The notes: a model not told the origin generated them from the sequence alone. A stretch of DNA of 64,000 nucleotides from an uncultured Saprospiraceae bacterium (GCA_937926205.1 CALEYL010000041.1:29270-93269); one strand, 5' to 3'; positions 15,681 to 25,169 are shown, numbered from the stretch's first letter. Numbers and translations: made by a program.

Positions 15681-17387
15681 ATGAATTTGCCCAATCTATT
15701 CTTTCGCCTGATTGTTTGTGCTGGTTTTTTTGTGCTTTTGCCCGAGAATACCTTTGCACACGGTGATGAAATTCCGACTGATCCGGGGGTGGCAACCGAC
15801 CATTTTACCAGCTACGGCCAGTCGGACCGTTATGAATTGACGCTCTATTATCCGGAACTTGAAGCTGGTATGGACGCACGGCTGACTTTGTACATCGCAG
15901 ATTTTAAAAGCAATGAGCCTATTGATAAAGCCGGGTTGAAAGTCATCCTGATGGAAAAACCGGACATCAGTTTTAAGGCGATAGCGCTCTCGCCCGGCAT
16001 CTATGAATTGCAGGGGGCTTTTCCCGAGAACAAATCGTATACCCTTAATTTGGAAATCAACCACCCCAAAGGTGCAGATCTCATTGGTGTATCGGGCATT
16101 CGGGTTGGTGAAAAGCTGCATGAGGATGAAATTTCTGACGACGGGCAGCCTGCAGGGGGCAGTTCCTGGCTTTGGTTTATTGGCGGCCTGATTTTGGGTG
16201 GTTTGGTTGTGTGGGCGATTGGCTTTCGCCGCAAGCGTGTATTGACCCTTATCTTATTGTTGGCAAGTGCGTGGGGAACTTCTCCTGACTTTAATCCGGT
16301 TTTCGCCCACGACGGGGAGACACACGGCCCTCCGCAAAAAGGCAGTAGTCTGGGTAAAACCGTTTATTCACCTAAAGAGACCCAATTCTTATTTGAAATT
16401 CTGACGCAGCCCATTGCAATTAATGACTATCAATCAACAACGACCATGTTTGGCACCGTTGTTCCCGCTTCCGGGGGGCTTGGAGCCGTTATCGCACCTC
16501 AGGCAGGGCGCCTTTTAGATTTAAAGGTTAGCGTCGGACAGCGTGTTGATGCTGGTCAGACACTGGCTACGCTGCAACAAAATGTAAGTACCCCTGATCA
16601 GGTCAGTATTGCTGCCAATAACGCTGCTTTGGCCGTACAAATTGAAACGGCCAAAACGCGCCTCGTCGCCGCCAAACGAGAATACGAGCGCCTGAAAAAA
16701 ATTGAAGACATTGCTGCCGGCCGCGACGTTCAGGCTGCTGAAGCCAATTATGACGCTGCCCGGGTCGAACTGCAAACGCTCGAAAAAAGGGCGCTTGGCG
16801 CGAATAGCACAGCCAACGGCCGCACAATTGCCTTAGTCGCTCCTATCGGGGGCATCGTTGGCGCTTTTACACTTACCCGGGGTGCTGAAGTTGTGGCCGG
16901 GCAGACTTTGTTCACGGTGACTAACCTTGGTAAAGTGTACGTGGAAGCGCAGGTTTATGATCGGGATGTGCCGGTTGTCAGGTCAGGTAATAAGTTTTTG
17001 GTGACCTGTTCCACCGACGATCACAAAAGTGCAGAAGTGCGACTGATTTCGCAGGCTCAGAGTATGAACCCCGGAAATCAAAGCCAGCGTGTACTTTTTG
17101 AAATGGACAATCCTCTGGGCGAATTCAAAATCGGGGAATTTGTTACGGTAAAAGCATTAGACAACAGCCGGTCGCGGCAAATTACGGTCCCAAATTCAGC
17201 GCTGACAGAAATTAACGGCAAGACGGCTGTGTTTCTCAAACACGCTCCGGAAGAATACGAACTGGCTTATGTACAAACAGGGGAAGATGATGGTACGAGA
17301 ACTTTAATTCTGAAAGGCATTGAAGAGGGGGAAAAAGTGGTTGTAAAAGGCGCCTATGAGGTGAAAATGATGTATTTAAATAATTAA
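15681..17387 (+). CDS. RND periplasmic adaptor (CusB/CzcB-like) with N-terminal extra domain
   Basis: The protein has 568 residues. Residues 1-27 are a signal peptide. Residues 30-155 form an Ig-like domain with an HGDE start. A membrane segment follows at about 163-184, then the basic patch GFRRKR, then a second hydrophobic stretch (LTLILLLASAWG) and HDGETHG. The rest is a standard membrane-fusion adaptor: barrel-sandwich halves (GRLLDLKVSVGQRVDAGQTL and LVAPIGGIVGAFTLTRG) around a helical hairpin, then a beta-barrel (VYDRDVPVVRSG) and a membrane-proximal domain. It links pump and channel. The middle of the protein looks like the end of one protein joined to the signal peptide of another. 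Confidence 0.9.
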   Translation: MNLPNLFFRLIVCAGFFVLLPENTFAHGDEIPTDPGVATDHFTSYGQSDRYELTLYYPELEAGMDARLTLYIADFKSNEPIDKAGLKVILMEKPDISFKAIALSPGIYELQGAFPENKSYTLNLEINHPKGADLIGVSGIRVGEKLHEDEISDDGQPAGGSSWLWFIGGLILGGLVVWAIGFRRKRVLTLILLLASAWGTSPDFNPVFAHDGETHGPPQKGSSLGKTVYSPKETQFLFEILTQPIAINDYQSTTTMFGTVVPASGGLGAVIAPQAGRLLDLKVSVGQRVDAGQTLATLQQNVSTPDQVSIAANNAALAVQIETAKTRLVAAKREYERLKKIEDIAAGRDVQAAEANYDAARVELQTLEKRALGANSTANGRTIALVAPIGGIVGAFTLTRGAEVVAGQTLFTVTNLGKVYVEAQVYDRDVPVVRSGNKFLVTCSTDDHKSAEVRLISQAQSMNPGNQSQRVLFEMDNPLGEFKIGEFVTVKALDNSRSRQITVPNSALTEINGKTAVFLKHAPEEYELAYVQTGEDDGTRTLILKGIEEGEKVVVKGAYEVKMMYLNN

Positions 17388-17725
17388 TTCTGATTCAAAT
17401 CTGCAATCATTGCGCAGTGCCTTTGCCCCTTTTGAGACACCCTCATGTGAATCACAGGAGCTAATTTGTTCGTATACTCCATGCTTTTCATTTGTCGCAT
17501 GAATGAAGACGGCATTTTTACGACTTACTCCGCGAGACTCCGCGTAACCTCCGCGAGACTCCGCGACATGATGTGACACAGAGTTTCACGGAGTGAACGC
17601 GGAGTTCCACGGAGTTTTTACAACTCACTCCTCGAGCCTCCCGCAGCATAAAGGAGTTCGCGGAGACTGCCTTGACGCTTACGTGCCTTCAAGGATAAGA
17701 CGTGTATTCAAAATAACTCTACGCA
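17388..17725. repeat. intergenic region with CTCCGCG and ACGGAGT short repeats
   Basis: No gene is visible. CTCCGCGAGACTCCGCG occurs twice (17528-17544 and 17549-17565, period 21). After it comes GGAGT at 17590, 17601 and 17611 in the form ACGGAGT/GCGGAGT/ACGGAGT, which is roughly the complement of the first part. The block separates the metal cluster from the convergent OmpA gene. I see no strong terminator in it. Confidence 0.6.
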
Positions 17726-18649
17726 TTATTTCGGCGCCAAATCCGGGTTGAGTAAATCGTAAAACTGGTCCAGTTTTGGCATGATGATGATCCGCGTACG
17801 ACGGTTGGTCGCCCGTCCTTCAGCAGTATTGTTGGTGGCCAGCGCATTGTACTCGCCACGACCGGCTGCAATCAGGCGGTTGGGATCAATTTTGTAGTTC
17901 TTTTGCAACACGCGGACCACGGCTGTCGCCCTTTTGGTGCTAAGATCCCAGTTATCTTCAAAACAGGGTTTGTTGATCGGCTGGTTGTCGGTATACCCTT
18001 CGATCATGACCTCCAGTCCTGGCCGGGATTCGATGATCTGAGCAATTTTGCCCAAAACTTCGCTCGCTTTCGGGGTAATGTTCGCGCTGCCGCTCTGGAA
18101 CAACATCTTGTCGGACAGGTTAATGAACACCACGGTTTTGTCCACTTTTACTTCTACATCTTTGTCTTCGATGCCCTGACTGAGCACGCCTTTCAGGTTG
18201 ACCGCCAGTGCCAGGTTGATGGAATCTGCGCGGGTCTTGGCCATTTGAAGCAGCTGGATGTACTTATCTTTTTTCTCCAGTTGAGAAAGTGTTTCCCGGA
18301 TGTTGTCGCTGGCTGATTTCGACAAGGTCGTCAAATCATCCACCTGGTTCAGTTGTTTGTCGCGCTGTGAGCGGATGTCTGCAATCTGCTCACGCAGGTC
18401 TTTGATCTGCTCTTCCCGCAATTGAAGGTTGCTTTGCGCGTTTTTGGCATCGTTGCGCAGGCGCTCGCGCTCTTCTTCACACGCGCCGAGGCGGTTCATG
18501 TAGTCGCTCAGTTGTACGCCAAGTTTTCCGACTTCTGCATTGCAGGCTTCCAGTTCGGTTTGTTTGAGCATAAATTGCTTTTTGCTGACACAGGAGCCGA
18601 GACTCAGGCCGAGCAAAAGCAACAGAAAAATTTTAGCATTAAAGTTCAT
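17726..18649 (-). CDS. OmpA family lipoprotein with coiled coil
   Basis: The protein has 307 residues. The lipobox is LSLGSC (Cys20). Residues 25-140 are a long coiled coil rich in Glu, Arg, Gln and Leu. The C-terminal OmpA/MotB domain (about 175-290) has MIEGYTDNQPI and NRLIAAGRGEYNALATNNTAEGRATNRRT, the peptidoglycan-binding signature with its Asp and Arg. It should anchor the outer membrane to peptidoglycan across the periplasm. It is transcribed alone, tail to tail with the metal cluster. Confidence 0.9.
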   Translation of the reverse strand: MNFNAKIFLLLLLGLSLGSCVSKKQFMLKQTELEACNAEVGKLGVQLSDYMNRLGACEEERERLRNDAKNAQSNLQLREEQIKDLREQIADIRSQRDKQLNQVDDLTTLSKSASDNIRETLSQLEKKDKYIQLLQMAKTRADSINLALAVNLKGVLSQGIEDKDVEVKVDKTVVFINLSDKMLFQSGSANITPKASEVLGKIAQIIESRPGLEVMIEGYTDNQPINKPCFEDNWDLSTKRATAVVRVLQKNYKIDPNRLIAAGRGEYNALATNNTAEGRATNRRTRIIIMPKLDQFYDLLNPDLAPK

Positions 18650-18760
18650 AGGTGATGAATTTAATTGTGGTTTTGAAAAATATATGATTGGGAATTCTAC
18701 TATTTATAACGCCTGGAATGTTTAAAAATTATACTGCTTTTGCAGAAGTTAATCAACAGA

Positions 18761-20902
18761 CTATGTGCCAATCAGCGCCAGAAACTCATCTTCAGTAAGA
18801 ATCTGCACCGTTCCCAGTTCGCGGGCTTTTTTCAATTTCGAGCCGGCATCTTCACCAACAACGAGGAAGTCGAGTTTGGAGCTGACGGCACTGATGAGGC
18901 GGGCGCCGGCGTTTTCTGCTTTTTCCTGCGCTTCCTTGCGGCCCATTTTTGATAAAGTGCCGGTAAACAGTACCGTTTTCCCGGAAAGGGGCGCATCGGC
19001 AGCTACGGCACGGGGGCGATCTTCATCGGTTTGCGTCAGATTCACGCCCAGTGCTTCCATTTCTTCCAGCAGCGCAATGTTTTGGGGCTTACTGAAATAG
19101 TCGGCTACGTTTTCCGCCACAACCGGACCAATGTCTTTGATGTTGGTGTAATCGACTGCCGTCCAGTTTTTTAAATCGAGGACGTGCCCGATTTCGGCAG
19201 AAATCAGTTTCGACGCTTTTTTCCCAAGGTGGTGTATGCTGAGGCTGTGCAACAGGCGCTGAATCGGATTGCGCTTTGCCTTGTCGACAGCAGCCCGGAG
19301 ATTTGCAGCCGATTTTTCACCGAAGCCTTCCAGTTGGGCGATTTTTTCGTAGTCGAGCCTGTAGATATCAGAAATGTTGCGGAGCCAGCCCAGCTGGTGA
19401 AAGCGGCGGATGATGGATTCTCCCATGCCTTCGATGTCCATGGCGTCTTTCGAGGTATGAAAAATCATGCGCTGTAAATTCTGGGCACTGCACACGCAAT
19501 TGGGACAACGCCAGGCCGCTTCATCGGCTTCGCGCACGAGTTCTATGGGCTGATCGGTGTCATTGATGGGGCAGTAGCGGGGAAAAATAATGGGCTGTTC
19601 TGTGCCGTTGCGCAGTTCGGGCATCGCCTTTACGATGTAGGGAATGACATCGCCGGCGCGTTCCACCAGCACGGTATCACCGATTCGGAGGTCTTTTCCG
19701 GTAATAAAATCTTCGTTGTGCAGCGAAACAGAGGCAACCGTTACGCCGGCCAGCTGGACAGGTTCCAGTTTTGCAACCGGAGTGATGGAACCGATTTTCC
19801 CAACCTGATATTCCACATTCAGGAGTTTTGAAGTCGCCTGCCGCGCCCGGAATTTATAAGCAATAGCCCAGCGCGGGTGGTGGCTGGTGTAACCGCAGCG
19901 CTCCTGTAGTTCACGGCTGTTGACTTTTACGACCATGCCGTCTATTTCGTAAGGGTATTCCTCGCGTCGTTCCTGCCAGAGCATGCAAAAGTCAGCTACT
20001 TCACGGATGTTTCGGCAAACTTTACGTTCTTCAACAGGCACTTTGAAGCCCAGTCGTCCCAGCAATTCGATGCTCTCGTCGTGGGTATTAAACTGATCCA
20101 GCACGTTTTGCCCCTTGTCATTGACGGCAAAGCCGAGGGTATACATAAAGGCTTCCAGCCCCCTTTGCGCCACTTCTTTCGGGTCTTTCATTCTCAGTCC
20201 GCCGGAAGCGGTATTGCGGGCATTGGCAAACAAAGGCAGCCCGCCTTTTGCCCGGGCGTCGTTCATTTTTTTGAAAATGTCTTTACGGATGAGTACCTCA
20301 CCGCGCAATTCGGTTTTGTAAATGCCATGCTGCGAAAAAGCCGCTTTCAACGGGATGGACTTTAACACCCGGGCATTGGCGGTCATTTCTTCTCCTTCCA
20401 CACCGTTTCCTCGGGTTGCCGCACGAACGAGGTGGTCGGCTTCGTAAACCAGCGCAATGCTGCCGCCATCAAATTTAGGTTCCACGACATAGTCTATGTC
20501 TCCTTCCGGCGGCATGTTGAGCAGGCGCTTGATTTGCTCGTCGAATTCGATTAAATCTTCAGCATTGTACGAGTTGGCCAGCGACAGCATTGGAATCAGG
20601 TGCGCCACGGTGGGCGATGCTTCTGTCAGGTCTGGCGAAACACGCTGAGTCGGTGAATCCGGGGTAATGAGGTCCGGGAATTCCCCTTCGATGGCTTCCA
20701 GTTGTTTGTACAACATGTCGTACTCGAAATCGCTGATGGTCGGATCATCGAGCACATAATAACGCCACTCGTGGTATGCGATGAGCTCGCGCAGGTCTTT
20801 GGCCCGTTCGGCGGCAGGGCGTTGTTGCACGGTCGCATCATTGAGCAAGTAGTGTTTTGAGCGTTCGTACAGCGTAATTTGCGCTTCTTTGTTGTAAGAC
20901 AT
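18761..20902 (-). CDS. ligA: NAD-dependent DNA ligase
   Basis: The protein has 713 residues, slightly longer than the usual 670. It has the Ia domain (YHEWRYYVLDDPTISDFEYD), an adenylation domain with catalytic Lys143 in EPKFDGGS, an OB fold (GDTVLVERAGDVIPYI), a zinc finger, helix-hairpin-helix repeats and a C-terminal BRCT domain (GKTVLFTGTLSKMGRKEAQ). It seals nicks in DNA using NAD. The zinc finger is unusual. The first CPxC pair reads CPIN (Cys444, Asn447), and the second part is CPNCVC (Cys466, 469, 471), so four Cys are present but differently spaced. The active-site motif is KFDG rather than KLDG. Confidence 0.95.
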   Translation of the reverse strand: MSYNKEAQITLYERSKHYLLNDATVQQRPAAERAKDLRELIAYHEWRYYVLDDPTISDFEYDMLYKQLEAIEGEFPDLITPDSPTQRVSPDLTEASPTVAHLIPMLSLANSYNAEDLIEFDEQIKRLLNMPPEGDIDYVVEPKFDGGSIALVYEADHLVRAATRGNGVEGEEMTANARVLKSIPLKAAFSQHGIYKTELRGEVLIRKDIFKKMNDARAKGGLPLFANARNTASGGLRMKDPKEVAQRGLEAFMYTLGFAVNDKGQNVLDQFNTHDESIELLGRLGFKVPVEERKVCRNIREVADFCMLWQERREEYPYEIDGMVVKVNSRELQERCGYTSHHPRWAIAYKFRARQATSKLLNVEYQVGKIGSITPVAKLEPVQLAGVTVASVSLHNEDFITGKDLRIGDTVLVERAGDVIPYIVKAMPELRNGTEQPIIFPRYCPINDTDQPIELVREADEAAWRCPNCVCSAQNLQRMIFHTSKDAMDIEGMGESIIRRFHQLGWLRNISDIYRLDYEKIAQLEGFGEKSAANLRAAVDKAKRNPIQRLLHSLSIHHLGKKASKLISAEIGHVLDLKNWTAVDYTNIKDIGPVVAENVADYFSKPQNIALLEEMEALGVNLTQTDEDRPRAVAADAPLSGKTVLFTGTLSKMGRKEAQEKAENAGARLISAVSSKLDFLVVGEDAGSKLKKARELGTVQILTEDEFLALIGT

Positions 20903-21198
20903 TAGATTTTAGACTTTAGACGTCAGATTTTGGATGTCAGACAACATCGGGCCCGTGTATGTCTGATGCAGGTTTTAGAGGACGCTAAGGTAGGGAAATC
21001 CGGGTTAATAATTTGCCCAAAAGGGGGCCTGAAAACGTCTGATTTTTCATCGGGCAAGGCACTCCGGAGGGTCATTTCATTCAAGTTATTTCAATAGGAA
21101 GAGCTGAATGGTAGAGGAATTTAAACAAGCGCTTCCCGCAACTGTTAGAGCTTATCAAAACAACAAAACACAACTCATACTGACAAAATCTACTGCGC
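20903..21198. other. intergenic region with TCAGACA hairpin
   Basis: Between ligA and the divergent oxidoreductase gene, a degenerate TTAGAC/TCAGAC-type repeat occupies about 20905-20965. It includes TCAGACA and TGTCTGA as a 7-bp hairpin. A similar AGACA-rich string occurs near 37070-37105. No gene or clear promoter box is seen. Confidence 0.45.
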
Positions 21199-22161
21199 AT
21201 GGCCAATCACAAACAAGTCATCATCATCGGCGCCGGCATGGCCGGATTGTCAGCAGCCCGGCGTTTGGCTGCAGCCAATATTCCTGTAGTTGTGCTCGAT
21301 AAAGGCAGAGGTCCTGGCGGGCGTATGGCTACCCGCCGTGCAGGTGAAGCAACTTTCGACCATGGCGCTCAGTTTTTCTCTGCCAAAACATCTGATTTTC
21401 AGTATTTTGTTGAAGCGGCTGCCGCACAGGGCGTCGTGAAGGAATGGTGGCCGGGCATCTCAGATACCAGGCATCCTCGCTGGGTAGGCACAGCAGGGAT
21501 GAATGGCGTACCGAAAATGATGGCCAAAAACATGACGCTACTAAGCGGAAAACGCGTGGTCCGTTTTCAGGCCCAATCTGAAGGCTGGCTGGTTACGCTG
21601 GATGACGGATCGTCTTTAGAGGGCAGTGCCCTGCTGATCACCGTCCCTGCGCCACAAGCACTGGAATTGTTGGAAAACAGTCAGATTCACCTCGCCGATC
21701 AGGGGCTTGACGGCTTGCGCCAAATTGCTTATCACCCCTGCCTGGCCGTGATGGCAACGCTCGATCAGCCCTCCGGTATCCCGGCGCCCGGAGGCCTCCA
21801 AATCGCGGACAATGCCGTGAGCTGGCTGGCCGATAATTTTCAAAAAGGAATTTCGAAAAACCCTTCGGTAACCATACACGCTTCCCCGGAATTCAGTCGT
21901 ATCCACCTCGATGGCGATCTGAATGAAGCAGGCCGCTTGCTGCTTGAAGCGGCAGCGGGGTATCTGCAGCCTGCATCTGTGCTCGACTGGCAGATACACC
22001 GCTGGCGCTACAGCCTGGCTTTCCAGCGACATCCATCCTTGTTTTTGCAGACGGAAACGGCTTTCCCCCTGCTATTTGGCGGGGATGGATTTGGAATAGG
22101 AAATGTAGAAGGCGCCTACTTGTCGGGGCTGGCGATGGCGGATCAGCTGGCTGGCAGGTAA
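21199..22161 (+). CDS. FAD-dependent oxidoreductase (renalase-like)
   Basis: The protein has 320 residues. The N-terminal Rossmann motif is VIIIGAGMAGLSAARRL, followed by LDKGRGPGGRMATRR and FDHGAQFFSAK, the signature of the renalase-like NAD(P)/FAD amine oxidase family. The C-terminal FAD site reads FGGDGFGIGNVEGAYLSGLAMAD. There is no signal peptide, so it is cytoplasmic. Relatives oxidise abnormal dihydropyridine nucleotides. That activity is only an inference here. The gene ends 9 bp before a convergent gene. Confidence 0.85.
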   Translation: MANHKQVIIIGAGMAGLSAARRLAAANIPVVVLDKGRGPGGRMATRRAGEATFDHGAQFFSAKTSDFQYFVEAAAAQGVVKEWWPGISDTRHPRWVGTAGMNGVPKMMAKNMTLLSGKRVVRFQAQSEGWLVTLDDGSSLEGSALLITVPAPQALELLENSQIHLADQGLDGLRQIAYHPCLAVMATLDQPSGIPAPGGLQIADNAVSWLADNFQKGISKNPSVTIHASPEFSRIHLDGDLNEAGRLLLEAAAGYLQPASVLDWQIHRWRYSLAFQRHPSLFLQTETAFPLLFGGDGFGIGNVEGAYLSGLAMADQLAGR

Positions 22162-22170
22162 AGCCGGAAA

Positions 22171-22734
22171 CTAATTAATCGCCACATTAAAAGTCGCCTC
22201 CACATCCGTATCTCCGGTACCACACGGCGAAGTGGCATTTTTATCCGGCGTGTGTTTCAGGCGAACGGTCAGTTTGCCATTTCCCGGGGCTGTTGTTACC
22301 AGTCGGCTGGCCAGACCCAGCGGTTTGCCATTGTCGTCGGTATCTTCGATCAGAGGGAGTGGCATATCGCCCTGAACCTCAAAACAAACAAGATGGTCTG
22401 TATTTTCATCAGCGACTTCGAGCGTAATGTCGGACACATCCGCCGGATTGGATTCATCCAAAAACCTGACACTCAGCATGTAGCTACTTGCTGCCGCCAG
22501 GGTAATGTTCTCTACCACAGGATCAGTGCCGCCGCTGCCATCGGTATCCCTGAATGAAAACGAAGTGCTGCTGCCTCCAGGTGCTGTGAAGGTGAGCACT
22601 ACCGAAGTGATTAACTCTTCCTCATTAACCATAGGATCGTCGTCGTCGACCTGGCAGGCGCCAAACAATAAAATAGCAGCTAAAAACAGAGGCAGGCTCA
22701 TCGCCGGAAAGGGAAAGAATTTTTTCTGGAACAT
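22171..22734 (-). CDS. lipoprotein partner of the TonB receptor (type 1 periplasmic-binding-fold-like)
   Basis: The protein has 187 residues. The N terminus is a lipoprotein signal (LAAILLFGACQVDDDDP). The body starts NEEELITSVVLTFTAPGG and has a beta-rich composition with a conserved Asp-rich loop (RDTDGSGGTDPVV). This matches the Bacteroidota family named type 1 periplasmic binding fold superfamily protein, which I know to be encoded next to TonB-dependent receptors. It lies 59 bp downstream of the receptor gene on the same strand, so the two are probably co-transcribed. A role in ligand capture at the outer membrane is inferred. Confidence 0.8.
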   Translation of the reverse strand: MFQKKFFPFPAMSLPLFLAAILLFGACQVDDDDPMVNEEELITSVVLTFTAPGGSSTSFSFRDTDGSGGTDPVVENITLAAASSYMLSVRFLDESNPADVSDITLEVADENTDHLVCFEVQGDMPLPLIEDTDDNGKPLGLASRLVTTAPGNGKLTVRLKHTPDKNATSPCGTGDTDVEATFNVAIN

Positions 22735-22793
22735 GATTTTATTGTTTTAATATGTTGATTAAAAATTTGTTAACTAAATTCAAAGCCGGGGGA

Positions 22794-25121
22794 TTAATTG
22801 AAAATGATTTTAGCACGCAAGGCCAGGTTAAGCCCCACTTCATCGGTGAAATACCGGAAGCGGTTCAGGTAATCGCGGTAACGAGCATTGAACAGGTTAA
22901 AAACCGAAAGTCCGATTTCTACAGGCTTGCTGCCCCAATGCAGGGTAGCGCCACATTCAGCATCGAAGCGGGTGTATCCTGGCGGAGGAGGCACCAAATC
23001 GCCTTCAGGAGCGCGGGTTTGGCGCAACACATTTGTCATAGACAGGCTGACAAAAGGACGTTTGCTTGCCTCGTCTCCTGTTTTATCAAAAGTGTATCTA
23101 AGACCATGCGTAAAATGGTCTGCAGGCATATAAATCAGGTATTCTCCCGCATCCCGGTTCCAGGCACGCAAAACAGCGCCTTGTGATTCAAAGGCCAATT
23201 GAGGCCGGATAAACATCGAGGCTTGCCAGTCGAAACCGGTCAGCGCTGCGTTGGTCTGGCGGTAGTAAAAAGCCGGGAAAGCTCCGCGAATGGTAAGTTT
23301 GGGCACACTTTGAGGCTCGAGATAGATAAAATCTGCGATGCGGTTGTGGTAAATGGAAAGCGATACAGCAAATTTTTTCGGCCGGTTCCAATTGGCGCCA
23401 AGCGAAAAATTGAGGGCGCGCTCCTGATTCAAACCGGGATCGCCCAATTCATAAGCTGCCGAGCCATGGTGCACGCCGTCGCTGTACAATTCATTCGGAT
23501 GTGGCGCCCGCCATGCGCTTCCGACATTAAAACGCAATTCTGCTTCCGGCAAGTGGTAAATGATGCCTGCCGTGCCGGAAAAGTTGTTGAATTGCCGATC
23601 CTGCGCAATCGTATCCGTACCCTGCGTAGATACGGACAACTGCCTCACATCGTAGCGGGCGCCTGCTTCCAGTTCCCAGGGAGAGGGGTATTTCCGCCAG
23701 CGCTCCAGCCAATAGACCCCGGCGCTTTGATTGGTAAAATTGGGGATAAGGGCGCCGAAATCTGTGGTGTTACGCTGCTGCATGCCCTGGGCGCCAATGC
23801 TCCCTTTGGTGTTGGGAAACCATTGGTGTTCCCAGTTAAGATCCAGCGTATAAGTGGTGATCTCGAATTCAAACTGCGGCCGCGTCAACTCATCAGGGAG
23901 GTTGCCATAAGGCCGGTGGGCGTCGAATTCCTGGCGGCGGTTAAATTGCCGGGCGGCTTCAATTTGCAATTTACTTTTTTCGCTGGTCCTTACCGAAAGT
24001 TGCCATTTGAGCATTTCGTGCACCACCTGCTGTTTCGGACGACCTATGCTATAAGTAAACTCCCCGTCGCTCAAAGGGCGGCCCCGTTCGATGGCCAGAT
24101 CGAGGTCGGTCAGGTTGCCAATGTGAGCGTCGCGCAGAATTCCCAGTTCGGTAGAGAAAAAAGAATAGTATAACGCTGTATTGAATTTTTCCTTTTTCAG
24201 GCCCAATGCCCAGGAATAATTCAGCTCTTCAAGGCCGGTATTGCGCTGAAAATAGTCCGGTGTATGTACGTTGCCTCCGCGCTTTAACGTGCCCTGAATC
24301 CGGCCCGACAGCGGCAATTTCCCGCCAAGAGCGCCATCTAAACTGGCAGACGCAACACCCGTTTGCCCATTGCTGAATGCCCCCAAAGCAAGCTGGCCGC
24401 CAATACCCGGCTTTTCCCGGAGTGGCTCCGGTTCTACCAGCACGACGCCACCAATGGCATCTGCGCCGTAGCGCACACCGCCGGCGCCTTTAATCACCGA
24501 AACCCTGCCGGCGACAAACGGGTCTATTTCCGGTGCATGCTCATCGCCCCATTGCTGCGCTTCCAGCCGCACTCCGTTATTTAAGATGACGATGCGATTC
24601 CCACTTAACCCCTGGATAACCGGTTTGGAAATAGAATGCCCCGTATTCAACGTGCTGATTCCCGGCAGGCGTTTGAGCGCTTCGCCCAACCCAAGTCCTT
24701 TGCCCGCCTCCAGCGCCGTGCCCTGTAAATCCTGGCTGGGTTGCGTAGAAGCCGGAGCTATTGCTTTTCCGCTGACGACAACCCGACTCAATTCGACCGC
24801 TACTTCTTCCAGCAAAAAATCTTGTTGGACGCTCTGCCTCAGCTGAAGCTGCTGCACGCCTTCGTGGCAACCGATCATGGAGCAAACAACAGAATAATTG
24901 CCCGGACAAAGGCCTGATATCAAAAAATTGCCGCTCTCATCGGCAACCGCATCTTTGTTGACTTCTTTCAGGGAAATGGTTGCAAAAGGGAGCGGTTTCC
25001 TGGTGTGCGCTTCCAGTATTTGCCCACTCAACTGCAAGGTACAGGATTGTGCTGCCGCTCCAAAGCCTGTGAATAATAATGACAACCAGGCTATCGCAGT
25101 TATGAAGTGCTTTAGTTGCAT
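22794..25121 (-). CDS. TonB-dependent outer-membrane receptor (ZnuD-like)
   Basis: The protein has 775 residues. A signal peptide is followed by a carboxypeptidase-like regulatory domain (about 27-115, LSGQILEAHTRKPLPFATISL), a plug domain (GLGEALKRLPGISTLNTG...KPVIQGLSGNRIVILNNGVRLEAQQWGDEH) and a 22-strand barrel ending FN. The barrel contains RAPHPNELYSDGVHHGSAAYELGDPGL, a His-containing loop motif I associate with ZnuD-type zinc receptors. It imports a ligand across the outer membrane using TonB energy. The nearby Zur-like regulator, His-rich protein and MerC-like protein support zinc, though haem or another metal is not excluded. Confidence 0.88.
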   Translation of the reverse strand: MQLKHFITAIAWLSLLFTGFGAAAQSCTLQLSGQILEAHTRKPLPFATISLKEVNKDAVADESGNFLISGLCPGNYSVVCSMIGCHEGVQQLQLRQSVQQDFLLEEVAVELSRVVVSGKAIAPASTQPSQDLQGTALEAGKGLGLGEALKRLPGISTLNTGHSISKPVIQGLSGNRIVILNNGVRLEAQQWGDEHAPEIDPFVAGRVSVIKGAGGVRYGADAIGGVVLVEPEPLREKPGIGGQLALGAFSNGQTGVASASLDGALGGKLPLSGRIQGTLKRGGNVHTPDYFQRNTGLEELNYSWALGLKKEKFNTALYYSFFSTELGILRDAHIGNLTDLDLAIERGRPLSDGEFTYSIGRPKQQVVHEMLKWQLSVRTSEKSKLQIEAARQFNRRQEFDAHRPYGNLPDELTRPQFEFEITTYTLDLNWEHQWFPNTKGSIGAQGMQQRNTTDFGALIPNFTNQSAGVYWLERWRKYPSPWELEAGARYDVRQLSVSTQGTDTIAQDRQFNNFSGTAGIIYHLPEAELRFNVGSAWRAPHPNELYSDGVHHGSAAYELGDPGLNQERALNFSLGANWNRPKKFAVSLSIYHNRIADFIYLEPQSVPKLTIRGAFPAFYYRQTNAALTGFDWQASMFIRPQLAFESQGAVLRAWNRDAGEYLIYMPADHFTHGLRYTFDKTGDEASKRPFVSLSMTNVLRQTRAPEGDLVPPPPGYTRFDAECGATLHWGSKPVEIGLSVFNLFNARYRDYLNRFRYFTDEVGLNLALRAKIIFN

Positions 25122-25169
25122 AAAATACAGATTGAATAGTGTCGGTGTTTAGCGTCCGATTTCACATTC

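Noticed and set aside
23199..24173. 324-codon frame opposite the TonB receptor gene
   Set aside because: It is antisense to a clear TonB-dependent receptor, and its residues show no domain. Long antisense frames are common opposite genes of this GC content.
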